Shown here piece after piece: positions 14,730-26,629 of a stretch of DNA of 64,000 nt. Position 1 is the stretch's first letter. Each line of letters begins with the position of its first letter. The translations under genes were made by a program, and so were the position numbers. The stretch comes from Microcebus murinus (lineage: Eukaryota > Chordata > Mammalia > Primates > Cheirogaleidae): positions 104,086,014-104,150,013 of the forward strand of contig NC_134136.1 in assembly GCF_040939455.1 (NCBI RefSeq), in the 5' to 3' direction. The notes below the pieces were generated by a model. It was not told the DNA's origin, did not search any database, and saw only the letters and a list, made by a program, of their open reading frames with translations.

Positions 14730-14990
14730 TTATTTTAGGCAAATATATTTTTATAGGACACAGGTACATTTTCCTTGGTCACCACGACTGCCAATCTTAA
14801 TCCTTTCCCTGATTTCCAAAAGCAAGAATTCTTAAAAATGTGATAAGTATGCTTCCAGTTTCTGTGTGTGTATATATGCTAGTTTGACATGTACCTAAAT
14901 CACATTATTTTATACATGTGATTATGTAACTTGCTTTTTTAACTCAAATTTATGATTTTGAGTTTTATCCATGCTGCATATTTCTTATCT
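14730..14990 (-). mobile_element. Old LINE-1 (L1ME-like) 3' UTR fragment, antisense
   Basis: 'ATTATGTAACTTGCTTTTTT', 'AACTCAAATTTATGATTTTG' and 'TTTTATCCATGCTGCAT' follow the antisense 3' UTR layout of L1ME-type elements. Diverged. Confidence 0.5.
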
Positions 14991-15961
14991 TTTATTTAAT
15001 TAAAAATTTCCCATTCTGCTTTCTTCCTTTATGAGGCTTGAAGCTTTTAAAATCTATTTCTATTTTTTAGTGATTTTCTATAAATCTTTTAGAAATATAT
15101 ATGAGTTTCTATTTTAAGAGTTATTACAAGGAATGAGCTAAGATTTTACCACTGCTAAAATCAATGAGCCTTTTTATTCTTATGCCAAAATATAGGCCAT
15201 AATTAACCTTTCCACCTAGCTACCCTGTTTTTACTTCCATCATAGTGTTTTCTAGAACTTTAGTTTGAACTTGGCCCTAAACATCAAAAGCCTTATTATT
15301 ATCTTTATTAGATCTTATTTAGATTAGTGGTATTTTATTTCTTTTATTTACTTCTTGAACCCATTTCTTTCTTTAAATGCACTTTTCATGTTGGTGAAGT
15401 GTCTGCTTAAGTCATTAGACTGTGGAGGTTAATCTAGGTCTTGACAAGTAGAGTTTCACCAAGAGGGAGAAAGGATGATGTATGCAAAGCAGTAATATCT
15501 GGATTGCCTTTGCATGTGGTGGAATATCTATGCAATGCATTACCCTCTGAATACTGCTTTGTGTTGCTGTAATGGTTTGTAATGCAATCCATGGTATGGT
15601 AAATATGTACATCAAAAATAAACTTACAGGAAAATGCACAAACATCATAGAAAGTGACCCAAAAGGAAGTGGTATATTTAATATGTTAAAATACACAAAA
15701 ATTGTTATGGAAATATTTCTTTAGAGCCTCATGCAATGCTAGCATAAACAAATACAATGAACTTGTCAAATTAAATTTAAAAATACAATTTACACATACT
15801 TTCAGCCTCATCGATTAGGCATTATGGCTGAAACTTTCAATCTTGGTAGACTGTAGATCTGCATTCTTCTAGAGTTATCCTAAAGTGCCATGACAAACCC
15901 TCATTTTTCCCCTTCTCTTTAATACTGACGTGATCATATGTCTTAATTAGTTCTCTACTTG
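14991..15961. other. No recognisable feature
   Basis: AT-rich. The 93-codon minus-strand frame at 15415-15696 has no family character and is treated as chance. Confidence 0.6.
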
Positions 15962-15965
15962 TTAA

Positions 15966-16447
15966 CACATTAACTGCCATGTGAGTTGTATTTAACCCAT
16001 GCTAGTTTTGAGCCCGGGGCCTCGTGAAGCAAAACCTGGGCAAAATCCTGCAGTTGGTTTGTGAAAATCTTGCTTGTTGATGTTCTTATTGTTACAATTA
16101 ATATTGACAATTTAATTCTAAAAATGTGGATTAAATGAATAGAAGTCAGTAAATTTTATTTTTCTATTATGTTTACCTTTAAATTACACTTAAGTCAGAC
16201 AAGTCAAGAAAAACACTTTATCCTTATGAACTATTTTTCAAGTTTTCACATTGCTTTTTACATTACTAATTTTCAAGTTTTTGTATTACTTTTTATTGGA
16301 AAAAATGCAGAAAACAATAAAAAATAATAAATTTTTCATTAAATTAGAAAGGATCATTTCGTTTTCAAAGTTTTTATTCTGTTTTTGTAATGAAGCAACA
16401 TGGCCCCAAGGAAAAAAAATTTTTTTTCTAGTGTGGCAGGCAATGTG
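15966..16447. mobile_element. TTAA-flanked, piggyBac-like non-autonomous element
   Basis: Both sides are bounded by TTAA (15962-15965 and 16448-16451). Next to these lie imperfect inverted termini: CACATTAACTGCCATGTGAG on the left and, reading inward on the other strand, CACATTGCCTGCCACACTAG on the right, matching at 14 of 20 positions. A second inverted similarity further in (CCCGGGGCCTCGTG versus CCTTGGGGCCATGTTG) supports long terminal symmetry. The 482-bp interior is AT-rich and encodes no transposase. A TTAA duplication with inverted termini is the hallmark of piggyBac. It shares no sequence with the pair at 26237 and 42392, so it would be a separate family. Confidence 0.55.
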
Positions 16448-16451
16448 TTAA

Positions 16452-19400
16452 TTTCATGCAATCTCACCACTACCAGTGCTTCTTTAGTAGTAGCTCCTTC
16501 CTCTTGTTAGCATTCTTACCAAAGAGTTATCAGAAAATTGAAATGACTAAAAACATATATAAAACACAGAGCCCATGAACAGCCTGTGGAAGCTGGAAGG
16601 CCTTGCACTGCCAGAATCCCATTCTCGTGCCTTTCCAGTCACTTACAGTTGCAGAAAAGGCATGTATCCTCATGCTCAGCATTGATTTGCTTTCTGTTAT
16701 ACACAATGTTGTGATTCTGGCTCTTAGCTTTTTGGGATTTCTGTGGTAGATGTCACCACTGGTAATTTCAGGATCCCCAGTGTTCCAACTTCTCAATCAA
16801 ATACGAAGCCATGTTTTTGGCTCACTATAATACCATAAATTCTATTGTATATTCCTCATAGCCTGATGATGTTAAAGGGGGAGAAATACATTTTTTTTTT
16901 TGTGGATTCTAGACTACTAATTTGACTTTTCACTTAGACTTTCAATGCATGCTATGGGCAATCCAAGACCATCACCATGACAAATTAACTCTCTGTCACA
17001 GACATAGCTGTTGTCTCTCCATATCTGGAGACCCTCAGAGCATTGTTAAAATATGACAATGTTAAATGTTAATTTTTATTGCTCAGCAGAGTTAATCACA
17101 TATATCCAGGAAGAGTCCATTTTCAATTAAACAGTTCTCTGTTCTCTATCTATAATTCCCTCAAAGGAACCAATCGTACTTAAAAGGGATTCAGAGCCTG
17201 CCGTATTTTTTATGGTCCATTCTCATGAGAGCATATATTTATTGTACTGAATTTCTGGCATTTAGTGTTATATAAATTCCATTTTAACTCCCCTTAAGAT
17301 TACCAACACCCAAAGGAACAACTAAATTTTAACTTTTCATCTGTACACACGCACACTCACACACACTCAGCAGATGTTGCTAAAACTTTAGTTTATGCTG
17401 TAGGCCCTTTTAGTGACAAAGTTTTATAAGCTGGTAAATTTATTTAAGAAAAATTAATATTTTTTTAAATATTAGAAGTTATCTTTAGTCATTAAAAATA
17501 ACTAATTCATACCAAAGCTTGATAAAAACAGCCCTTTTCTCAGGTTTATACTGTTATAACTTTAGGGTTTTAAAACCAATTCTAAATATTCATTCTAATT
17601 ACTACTTCGTATATTATATTCTTATTCTACTTTTATCTCAGGAGGATTTATGACTTCATAATATTTTGTTGTGGTATCACCATTTAAGCTTTAAATCCAC
17701 TAAAATGTACTTTTTGGATAATAGTAAACTATATGCTATAGTCTTATGAAAAGACGAATTTACCTAGTTTTTTTATACAGCCAGATTTTCAGTAATTCAG
17801 CATATACTTTACTACTGAATTTACATTCTCAATTTGAAATCCAGTGAAGAAATTATCCTTTAATATTTCTTCTGGTTTCAAAAACACGGTCCAGTTCTCC
17901 AAGTGTTACATTTTATCTGAAAAATATATGAGAGAGTATGAACATTCTTGAGCCTAAAGCATTTAAGTTTGATTATTTTCAAAATTTGATGTCCCTTCAG
18001 TCTGAAATTAAAGTTAATTCCCAAATAGTAAAAGGACAAATAAAATTAAATTTATTATCACTGAGAAAATTAGACTATCCTTAATTATGTCTTTAAGAAA
18101 ACACATTGAATGTAGCTTTTGCTGATTATATCCACTTTTAAAGTGGCACTTTCTTGGTGTGCTTGGCAGAAAATGGAACTTGAGAAAGATTAAACTGCAG
18201 CATAGTAAATCACGTTTGAATCTAAGTTTTAAATTATTTGACCAATACTTTATCCTTAGATTGGCCCTGAATATATTTTGCTCAGCCATTAGTTAGGTAT
18301 CATGCATTTCTAACATTCTAGTTGATTTTCTATGACAGTTTAATTTACTAGCTGCTCTGGTCTTCCAACTGTGCATGTTATAAAGAGTAGTTATTCTTTA
18401 GGTTTTTTGGCAAGTTTATTTTAAATCTACTCACAGAAGGAAAACGATTTCTAACTCTTCTCCATTTCTTTTAGCATTTGTTCTCATGTTGTTTCATCCA
18501 GGTATTCTGTCCTTTCTGCCTCTTACCTAGTTGAAAACACAGATGAATCCATAAATTCAAAATAACTATCTCTTTCTTTCTAATATTAGATAGACTTCTT
18601 AACAATAGTATTTTATAATCTATTGTGAGAGTCAAATCACTATTAAAAAGTAAAGTTTTCTGAATGTTACCAAATACGTAATGTAGGACAATGCTTTAAG
18701 CATATTTTTCTCATTTAGTAATAATTTGACTTTATTTTTACATACCTGGAGTAAATATTCTTAAGAATATTCTTAAAATATTTCTCAGGTCACATTTATA
18801 TAAGCTAATCAGACATGAAATAGATAAGAACTCAATATCCTAGAAGAACTATGTTATAACAAGAGATAAGTTTGTGTGCGTATGTGTATATATACACATG
18901 TACATATATTAAATTTCTAGAGATATATATTATGGATTTTTATGTTTGATTTAAATTCTGTGTAATATGCATTTACACATACATCTGTATGTTTACTGAA
19001 GTATTTTAGTTGTAAGATTTCCATGTAATTTGTCTCCAAAGTACTCTTTTTTTCTGGTCATGGTAAATTTCATATTCTTTGACAATATCTTTTGTTTATT
19101 ATCACTAGAAACACTTCTCTTGAGCTAGGTTGTTAATTAACTGTCATTTTTGTATAGAGTGTAAAATAGGAATGGAAAGAAGAGTACATGAGCAAATGGA
19201 ATTTCACACATTATTGACTGTTTTAGTGTCTTCAAACTTCAAAAATATATATTGATATTTTTATACTGTATAAGTTCATCAGAAGCCTGAATTTAATCTT
19301 TGATTCATTACACTAGAGCACTGTAAAGAAGCCGTTTAACACTGAATAAGAGTATCTTAATGTAGCTTTCAAAGTAGCCATTAAGGACTTATCTTTGCTT

Positions 19401-19810
19401 TTTGATTTGTGCATTTTCTAAATGACTACCATTACCATTGTAGCCAGCTTTGTGTGTGCATTTATAGAGCTTACGGTATAAACCCAGAAACATAGAGCAC
19501 TGAGAGGAATAATATCAGAAGTGTTTCACCTTTGGCCACTATTGTCAACTGACAAATGACATTATTCCTTTTAGATTTTTAAAATAAACACAATAAGTAG
19601 AAAATATACATCTAAATCAGTAGAGTCATCTCAAAGAAGTCAGACTTCTTTGTTCCAGTGATTCATTAGCTCAAGTACACTTCAGGTTTCCCTTTTAGAA
19701 TTGCTTTCACAGGCCAGTTTATGAAGCAGAAAATAAAGACTCATTCCTTTGCGGTTAAACCTTGTTTTTGGCCAAAAGTGATGTTGTCCAGTGTATCACT
19801 ATTCTCTCTT
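16452..19810. other. Long AT-rich stretch, no recognisable feature
   Basis: About 3.4 kb without a repeat, gene or RNA I can support. Small frames (88 codons at 16530-16796 minus, 91 codons at 18014-18289 minus) have no recognisable domain or family match. Confidence 0.6.
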
Positions 19811-20144
19811 TATTTATTTATTTTTTTGAGACAGAGTCTCGCTTTATTGTCCAGGCTAGAGTGAATGCCATGACGTCAGCCTAACTCACAGCATCCTCAA
19901 ACTCCTGGGCTCAAGCAATCCTGCTGCCTCAGCCTCCTGAGTAGCTGGGACTACAGGCATGCGCCACCATGCCCAGCTAATTTTTTCTATATATATTAGT
20001 TGGCCAATCAATTTCTTTCTATTTATAATAGAGACGGGGTCTTGCTGTTGCTCAGGCTGGTTTCGAACTCCTGACTTTGAGCAATCCGCCTGCCTCGGCC
20101 TCCCAGAGTGCTAGGATTACAGGCGTGAGCCACCACGCCCGGCC
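19811..20144 (-). mobile_element. Alu SINE, strepsirrhine type
   Basis: Reverse dimeric Alu from GAGACAGAGTCTCGCTTTAT to GAGCCACCACGCCCGGCC, with the TTAGTTGGCCAATCAATTTC linker. A partial duplication (TATTCTCT on both sides) supports the limits. Confidence 0.95.
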
Positions 20145-21194
20145 TTATTCTCTTATTGGATCTGATTTTCAATGAATTTTAATTATTCCTAAAGTTCAAA
20201 ACTGTCTTTAGAAGAATGAAGACTTTCAACCATTGAAACTATTGAAAAGCTGGACTATGAGATTTGAAGTTTCAGTATTCACAAACGGCATCATTAGTTT
20301 TTGTTTTCAAATAAGGAGATAAGCAAGAGTCTTTCATCAGAAATATCTGGAGGTTCTAGGAAAAGCAGATCCTGTCCAGAAAGCCATGGGATCCAGAGAC
20401 AGGGTACCATGTCATGGTCAGGCATGTCCTTAATCCCTAAACTTTATTTCAAAGGCATACCTTGAACATGTTGGATAAGCCTTATGTCTCGTAGGACCCA
20501 GGATACACTGCATTCCCAAGCTCCAAGCCCCACAAGGAGGTTATTCAACTGCCCATTTTCCCATTAGAAGTTATCTGCTGCTATGAATGTATGGATGATG
20601 TGGGGCATTAAGATAAAAGGGAAAACTCCATGGGGAGGCTTAGGGCTTGGGGAGAGATGTAGGCAAATGAGATGGAGGGGAAGGGTCGACATAAGGGTCT
20701 GTTTAGACAGTTGGCTGATGGTGATTTACCAGATATGTTTCACTGCTAGCCCATACAGAAAGCCCCTGACATCTTGACTGAGGCTGGACATTTTCTTCTG
20801 GCAAGGATCAGTGGAAATGGAAGAACCATATGTTCATATTCTAGATGTAGTAGCTATATATTATCTTCAGTAGGGATGAGAGTTTAGCATGCCATTGTAT
20901 AATGAATGGAAGTGCCGGATGTAAAGGAGTCTGATGAATGGGAGAGATGCTTCACAGAGCAAGGTGAAAAAGAAGATGATAAAAGCAGGGCCAGTGACAA
21001 GGAATTATGAAAATAGAATTAGTTATTCTATATATCTGCCTTATAGTTTATAATTGAATTCATTGAACTCTTCATCAGCATGTATTCATCATTACTGAGG
21101 ATTGAAAATATACTGCATCTAGAAATAATCCAAAATAAAATTGATTTAATATACTCCAACACCACATTTTGAAAATAATTCACTTATGACCAAT
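20145..21194. other. No recognisable feature
   Basis: About 1 kb of anonymous DNA, slightly richer in G than its surroundings around 20580-20700. No family recognised. Confidence 0.55.
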
Positions 21195-23090
21195 TATGGA
21201 ATTGCAAAAATGGTTTGATAATGGAAAATCTATTAATATAATTCACCATATTAATATATCTAATAAAAATTATATACAATTACTTTAGAGATGCTAAAGT
21301 CAGGAATGTCAATGAAATTAGACAAGATAAATTAGGGGTATAACAACTAGAAAAGAAGAAGTAAAACTCCTTCTTTTGGCAGATGACATGACGGTATGCC
21401 TGGAAAACCCTGGAGAATAAATAGTAAATCTAACTCAAACATTAACAATTTAGCAATATATAAATTTGACAAGTAAAAATTAATATCATATGCAAAACTA
21501 ATAACCAGGTAGAAGAGTTGTGGATTATTTAAAATAAATTAGACAATCTCACTTACAAAAGCAACAGAAAAGATAAAATAGGAATAAACTTAACAGAAAA
21601 TGTGTAAAAACTATAAGAAAGAAACTATAAAGCTTCTCTGCAAAATACACAAAAGTAGACTTAAGCAAATATGAAGTTGTTCCTTATTCTTCGGTCGGAC
21701 ATCACAACATCATTAAGATGGCAGTTGTCACTAAATTAATTTATAATTGAATATAATCCCAGTAAAAATACCAACATACTTTGTTCTATGTAGATAGGCA
21801 AGTTGAAACTTAGGTTAATATGAAAAAATAGCGCACCAAAAATGTCTGGGGAAACACTGAAAAGGAAAAGCCATGATGAGGGTGATGAGCTTTACCAGAT
21901 ATTAAAATGTACTACAAAGCCTCATTAATTAACAAAATGTTAATAGCACATGAATGGACAGACCAATGGAATAACACCAAAAGTCCTGAAATAAACACAC
22001 GTGTATATGGAATTGTAATATATAATAGAGGTGGTATCTCAAATAACTGGGGCAAAGGTGAACTTAAACTTAATGCTGTTAGAAAAGAAGAGAAAATGAG
22101 ATCTCTTGCTCAGCCCATACACAGGAATAAACCTCAAATGAATCAGAAATCTAAATGTACAAAGTAAAACTATACAAGTACTAGAAGAAAATATTGGTGA
22201 ATTCTTTCATAACCTGCATGTATGCAAAGACTTTCTAACTATGATTTCAAAATTAAGATGCCACAAGTGAAAATGTTAATAAATTTTACTACATTAAAAA
22301 CAACTTTGCATGATGAAATCGAAAGACAAATGAAAATTGAAAAAAATGTATATATTGTAACATATATCACAGATAAAAGGTTAATATCCCCAAGATAAAA
22401 ATAACTTTCAAAAACTTAGTGGGAAACGAAAATCCTGTAGAAAGATGGGCAAAAACATAGACGATACGTAAGAAATATAAAAATGACCTTTAATCATACG
22501 AGAAGATGATCACCTTTGTTAACAATAATATGAATACAAATTAAAACTATATTGAGGTACTGTTCTCACCCATCAGATTTGCAAAAATTCAAAAATTTGA
22601 CAATATACTCTCTTAAGAAGCTGTGGAGTAACAAGCACTCTTATAACTTGTTGGAATTGCAAAATGGTCCACAACAAATGGAGGGAAACTTGGCAATATC
22701 TAATAAAATTACATATGCAATTCCACTTTGACCTATAATCTCATTTCTAGGAATTAGCCTGAAGATGTATCTCCTATAATGCAAATGTATGTATATATTA
22801 ATACAGAGTTACTTATTGCAGCATTATTCGTAGTTGCAAAATATTGGAAACTAGCTAGTAACCAAACATAGGATATTAGTTAAATAAACTATAGTACATA
22901 CACACGATAAATGTTTTAGTAGGCAACTAAAAATTAATGAGAATATTATTATGAACTAATATTGAATAATTTGTAAGTGAAAGTAAAGTGAAAGAAATTT
23001 TATCTACTATACTACCTTGGTGTATAGAAGAAATGGAAATAAGAAGAAACTGGATATCACTTTATCCAAGTGTTCAAAATTAATGTAGTA
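21195..23090 (+). mobile_element. Old LINE-1 ORF2 relic
   Basis: Decayed ORF2 in sense orientation. Around 21375-21415 a frame spells the reverse-transcriptase Y/F-x-D-D region as LLADDMTVCLENP. The order then follows ORF2, with '...NKMLIAHEWTDQWNN' near 21950 and later 'GAAAGATGGGCAAAAACAT' and 'TTATTGCAGCATTATTCGTA' from the carboxyl-terminal region. Many stops and frameshifts; not functional. The divergence suggests an L1M-class element. Confidence 0.75.
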
Positions 23091-23099
23091 ATATTTTTT

Positions 23100-23520
23100 T
23101 CTATTAGCTTGTAACAAATTACCACAAATATAGCAGCTTAAAATAGAATTCATTTATTGTCTCAGTTTCTATAGATCAGAAGTCTGGGTGTAGCATAACT
23201 AGATTCTCTCTTAGGTCCTTACCACATGATCCCCTTCCATAAACACTTGTATGTCTGATCTCAAGAAAGGCTTGGTCCCTTGGAAGCCAGGTTAGGTCAG
23301 GTTCACTCAGGATACACTCCTTTTTGATTAAGTCAAAGTAAACTGATATGGGACCTTATTTACTCCTGCAAACTCCCTTCCTCTTTGTTCTATAACACAA
23401 CCTAATCATGGGAGCCAAACCCAGCATCTCCCCCTACTCCTAGGGTGGGGATTGTACAGGGTTTATATACAAGGAAGTGGGAATCTTGGGATCTCTTTTA
23501 GAATTGGACCTACCACAATG
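23100..23520 (-). mobile_element. Probable MaLR-type (MLT1-like) solo LTR
   Basis: Begins 'GTAACAAATTACCACAAATA' and 'GCAGCTTAAAATAGAATTCA', and ends 'GGACCTACCACA', the reverse layout of an MLT1-type ERVL-MaLR LTR. 'CCTAATCATGGGAGCCAAAC' and 'GGGTGGGGATTGTACAGGG' fit the same family. No internal retroviral sequence is attached. Confidence 0.55.
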
Positions 23521-24021
23521 CTTATGTTTCCAGATGCAATACTCTTAATGCAGTATAACACCACTGAGAAAGATACAGCTCACTTATATAGTATTCTCAC
23601 CCAAACTGCATAACCTGAATTTAATCATAAGAAAACAGGAACATTTTATAATATAATTAGTTCTGTGATTTTTAAAAATGCCCTAGTTATGAAAGACAAA
23701 GAAAGAATGAGAAGGGATTCCAGATTAAGAGAGAATAAAGAGATATGGCATTGCAATATAGTGTGTAATTCTGGATTGGATCCTATACTGGAAAAAACAT
23801 ATTGTTATAAAGCATATTGTTTGACCAGTTACCAAATTAGAATATGGACTACAGTTTAAAGTATTCTATCAATGTTAGGTGTTCTGAATTTGATCAGTGT
23901 ACTATGGTTATATAAGAGAATATCTTTGTTCTCAAGAAATACACACTGAAATATTAAGAAATAAAGGAGCATAATATGTACAACCTACTTTCAAATGGTT
24001 CAGAAAAAATACTATATGTGG

Positions 24022-24076
<55 letters not shown>

Positions 24077-24361
24077 AGACAGGAAGAGAAGAGAGAATGA
24101 TGAAGCAAATATGCCAAAATGTTAAATATTGGTGAATCTTGGTGAAGGTGTTCTTTGAATTATTCTTGTCACTTTTCTGTAATTGTGGTTGGTAATATTA
24201 TCACTACTATTACCTAATTCTTGCTTAAAATTTGTATCCAGTAAACTGAATCTACTTGTTGCAACTTGGGCGTTTTGTTGACTTCTGTGAAGTATACCAT
24301 AGCATAGCAACGTTATGAGAAAACTAAACTGCTATTTAAGAGTACTTTATTTTTTTTTGTT
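23521..24361. other. AT-rich stretch with GT microsatellite
   Basis: No gene or interspersed repeat recognised apart from the (GT)n run at 24025-24072. The histidine/threonine-rich frame across it is the microsatellite read in reverse. Confidence 0.6.
24025..24072. repeat. (GT)24 microsatellite
   Basis: An uninterrupted GT run of about 24 units, expected to vary in length between individuals. Confidence 0.95.
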
Positions 24362-24375
24362 TAAAGTCTAAAACA

Positions 24376-24716
24376 GGCCAGGCGCGGTGGCTCACGCCTG
24401 TAATCCTAGCACTCTGGGAGGCCAAGGTGGGTGGATGGCTCAAGGTCAGGAGTTGGAAACCAGCCTGAGCAAGTGCAAGACCCCATCTCTACTTAAAATA
24501 GAAAGAAATTAATCTGCCAACTAAAAATATATAGAAAAAATTAGCCTGGCATGGTGGCTCATGCTTGTAGCCCCAGCTACTTGGGAGGCTGAGGTAGGAA
24601 GATTGCTTGAGCCCAGGAGTTTGACATTGCTGTGAGCTAGGCTGATGCCATGGCACGCTAGCCCGGGCAACAGAGTGAGACTCTGTCTAAAAATAATAAA
24701 AAAAATAAATAAAAAA
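24376..24716 (+). mobile_element. Alu SINE, strepsirrhine type
   Basis: Forward dimeric Alu starting GGCCAGGCGCGGTGGCTCAC, with the linker ATCTGCCAACTAAAAATATA. A perfect 14-bp target duplication TAAAGTCTAAAACA lies at 24362-24375 and 24717-24730. Confidence 0.96.
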
Positions 24717-24730
24717 TAAAGTCTAAAACA

Positions 24731-25439
24731 ATTTTAGTTGTAATATAAATGTGCAAACTAACTGGTGCCTAGAATTCCAGAAAATTTAATGTCACTGCAT
24801 TAATTGATTGTTTTAGTTTTGGTCCCCCCCCCCAAAGCAGACCCTAGATCCTGAGACAAGGATTCAGGTGTATATAGTTCATTTGAGAGGGGATACCAGA
24901 AAATACTAGGTGTGGAGAGATGAGACAGGGAGGGGAAAATCTTCAATAGAGTGCATATTATCAACCAAGTTACCACTATAGGCAAGGTGGGTTTAATCCC
25001 AGTGGAGAAATCTAGGAGACAGTGTATGTAGTACATGCCTTAGAGTTTGCCCGTCCAAGGAGGGATCGGGCTGGGGTATTTGTACACTGACTCCCATCAG
25101 TCAATTGATTGAGGGATTCTGGAGCATGTGAATTAGTTCTAGGTACATCCAGACTTCTCTAGTGCCATATCAAATTAGGCATAGGCATTAATTATTTAGG
25201 CAATGGATCACAAAAACTGACATTTGGGAGACAGTGCTGTGTGTGTGCAAATGGTGAATTCTGACGGAATACTGGTAAGTGTCTTATGGAATCTGTTGCT
25301 TTGCTGAAGCAGAAAGCTGCTGAATCAGTCTCCCTGCTATTCCAGGCAGCACACGGAGTGGTTGCAGCCATAATCATGATGAGGTCTTCATTGGAACTAT
25401 GTTTTGAGGGTCAGACAGATCTGAAGTGAATTATTATTT
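24731..25439. other. Possible unassigned ancient repeat; otherwise blank
   Basis: 24790-25170 ('ACAAGGATTCAGGTGTATAT', 'GAGACAGGGAGGGGAAAATC', 'CAGTCAATTGATTGAGGGAT') has the look of a common eutherian interspersed repeat that I cannot name. It includes a C10 run near 24824. No gene seen. Confidence 0.4.
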
Positions 25440-25630
25440 CTTTCAATTACTAGCTGAGCAAATTTGGTTGAGTAGTTATTTACTCAAAACTTTGGTTTCC
25501 TCATCTATAAAATAGAGCCTCATCTGTAAAATAGTTTTTCCTCGTAGAATTAATTTAGAATTAAAGGAATCATTCATTTGAAGTCCTGGCACTAGGAAAT
25601 ACTTCTTGTGTTAGTTTTAATTATTATGTT
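25440..25630 (+). mobile_element. MIR SINE fragment
   Basis: Forward MIR: 'TTACTAGCTGAGCAAATTTG', 'TTGGTTTCCTCATCTATAAA' and 'AAGTCCTGGCACTAGGAAAT' follow the core and 3' order of MIR, with an internal duplication of the 'CTCATCTGTAAAATAG' piece. Confidence 0.65.
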
Positions 25631-26186
25631 TGCATCCCTTACAGTTACTGTTATTTTTCATTTCCAATCACTCTGTCAGAGATGATTGCTCTTATCTTGA
25701 ACTATAAGATGCACCCCAATCTGCTAGATTAATTTGTGCCTTGGCTCTAACAAACCTGCATTTTTTATAGTCATTGAAGACTCAGGACTACAGGGACTCC
25801 TATTTGCCATCTGTTCTTGAAAATGACAATCAGTTACTTAGGAAAGTGACATTGAAAAACACAAAGGAAAGTCAGAGAGATTGGAACCAAATAATGAAGC
25901 TCAAACATCATCAAAAGCACAAGTTGTGAGTGACACATAAAGGGAAGAAAAATAAACGTTATGAGGCCTGGATTATCCATGTTCAGGATGCTTTGGAAAA
26001 TTTATGAAATTGTTGCAGTTTAACTGTTTAATTGCATGAGCCAGATTTGGTTAAGTACAAACAGAAAACTGCCTATTCTTTCTTGTCACACCTTCAAATC
26101 CAGTGTCACAATGTCATGGTTTTGTTCTTCCCTACCCCTGAATGAAACCTCAGGGAGAGCCCATAACTTAACAGTCTCATAGTGTA
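25631..26186. other. No recognisable feature
   Basis: Anonymous sequence, no supported gene or repeat. Confidence 0.6.
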
Positions 26187-26280
26187 TTAGTTTCCTAGGG
26201 CTGCCATAACAACATGCCACAAACTGAGTGGTTTAGCCACTTCGATACTGTGCTTAGCGGCCGCAAAACCTTGCCCACAG

Positions 26281-26310
26281 CTGGCACTCATAAGTTTGTG
26301 CTTATGAGTG
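26281..26310. repeat. Perfect hairpin inside piggyBac copy 1
   Basis: GGCACTCATAAG and CTTATGAGTGCC form a perfect 12-bp stem around a six-base loop. The matching region of copy 2 is different, so this is specific to copy 1. Confidence 0.85.
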
Positions 26311-26512
26311 CCAAAACGAATCCGTTTTGCTCTTGTGTGATGAGGAAAGCTTGAAAGCACTGAAAGCTTGTTTTACTTTACAGGCAGCTTTACTTGTAAT
26401 GTAAATCAGAACAGGTAGCATATACATATATGTTTTCATTACGTTATTTTTAAATGTTCACAATTTTATTTTGATAAATGAAAAATTAGAAAAGTCAAGT
26501 TTTGTTATTAAC

Positions 26513-26629
26513 GCTAAAGTCGACATTGGGCTGTGTGCCTTCATATCAAGGCTGTCGGCTAAAGTCGACGCAGGGCTGTGCGCGTTCATATGTGGCTATC
26601 GACTATAGTCGATACTTGTACCGAAGTGA
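26513..26629 (+). repeat. 45-bp subterminal tandem repeats of piggyBac copy 1
   Basis: About 2.6 units: 26513-26557, 26558-26601 and a partial 26602-26629 that ends in the terminal inverted repeat. Each begins with CTAAAGTCGAC or CTATAGTCGA and contains GGGCTGTG and TTCATAT. Copy 2 has one unit fewer. Such spacing is what repeated transposase-binding sites would look like, but that role is inference. Confidence 0.85.

Larger units (their letters stand above)
26237..26629 (+). mobile_element. Non-autonomous piggyBac-type element, copy 1
   Basis: Terminal inverted repeats CCACTTCGATAC (left) and, on the other strand, TCACTTCGGTAC (right), bounded by TTAG (a mutated TTAA, 26233-26236) and TTAA (26630-26633). 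The interior encodes no protein. It has a GGCCGC-containing left end, a perfect hairpin near 26281-26310, GAAAGCTT repeats, an AT-rich core and a tandem subterminal array with GTCGAC sites at the right. It is about 96% identical to the element at 42392-42746 over the central ~175 bp. The TTAA target and the interrupted MLT1 prove insertion. It was presumably mobilised by a piggyBac transposase encoded elsewhere. Confidence 0.9.

Noticed and set aside
23932..24117. His-Thr repeat frame
   Set aside because: Reverse reading of the GT microsatellite.
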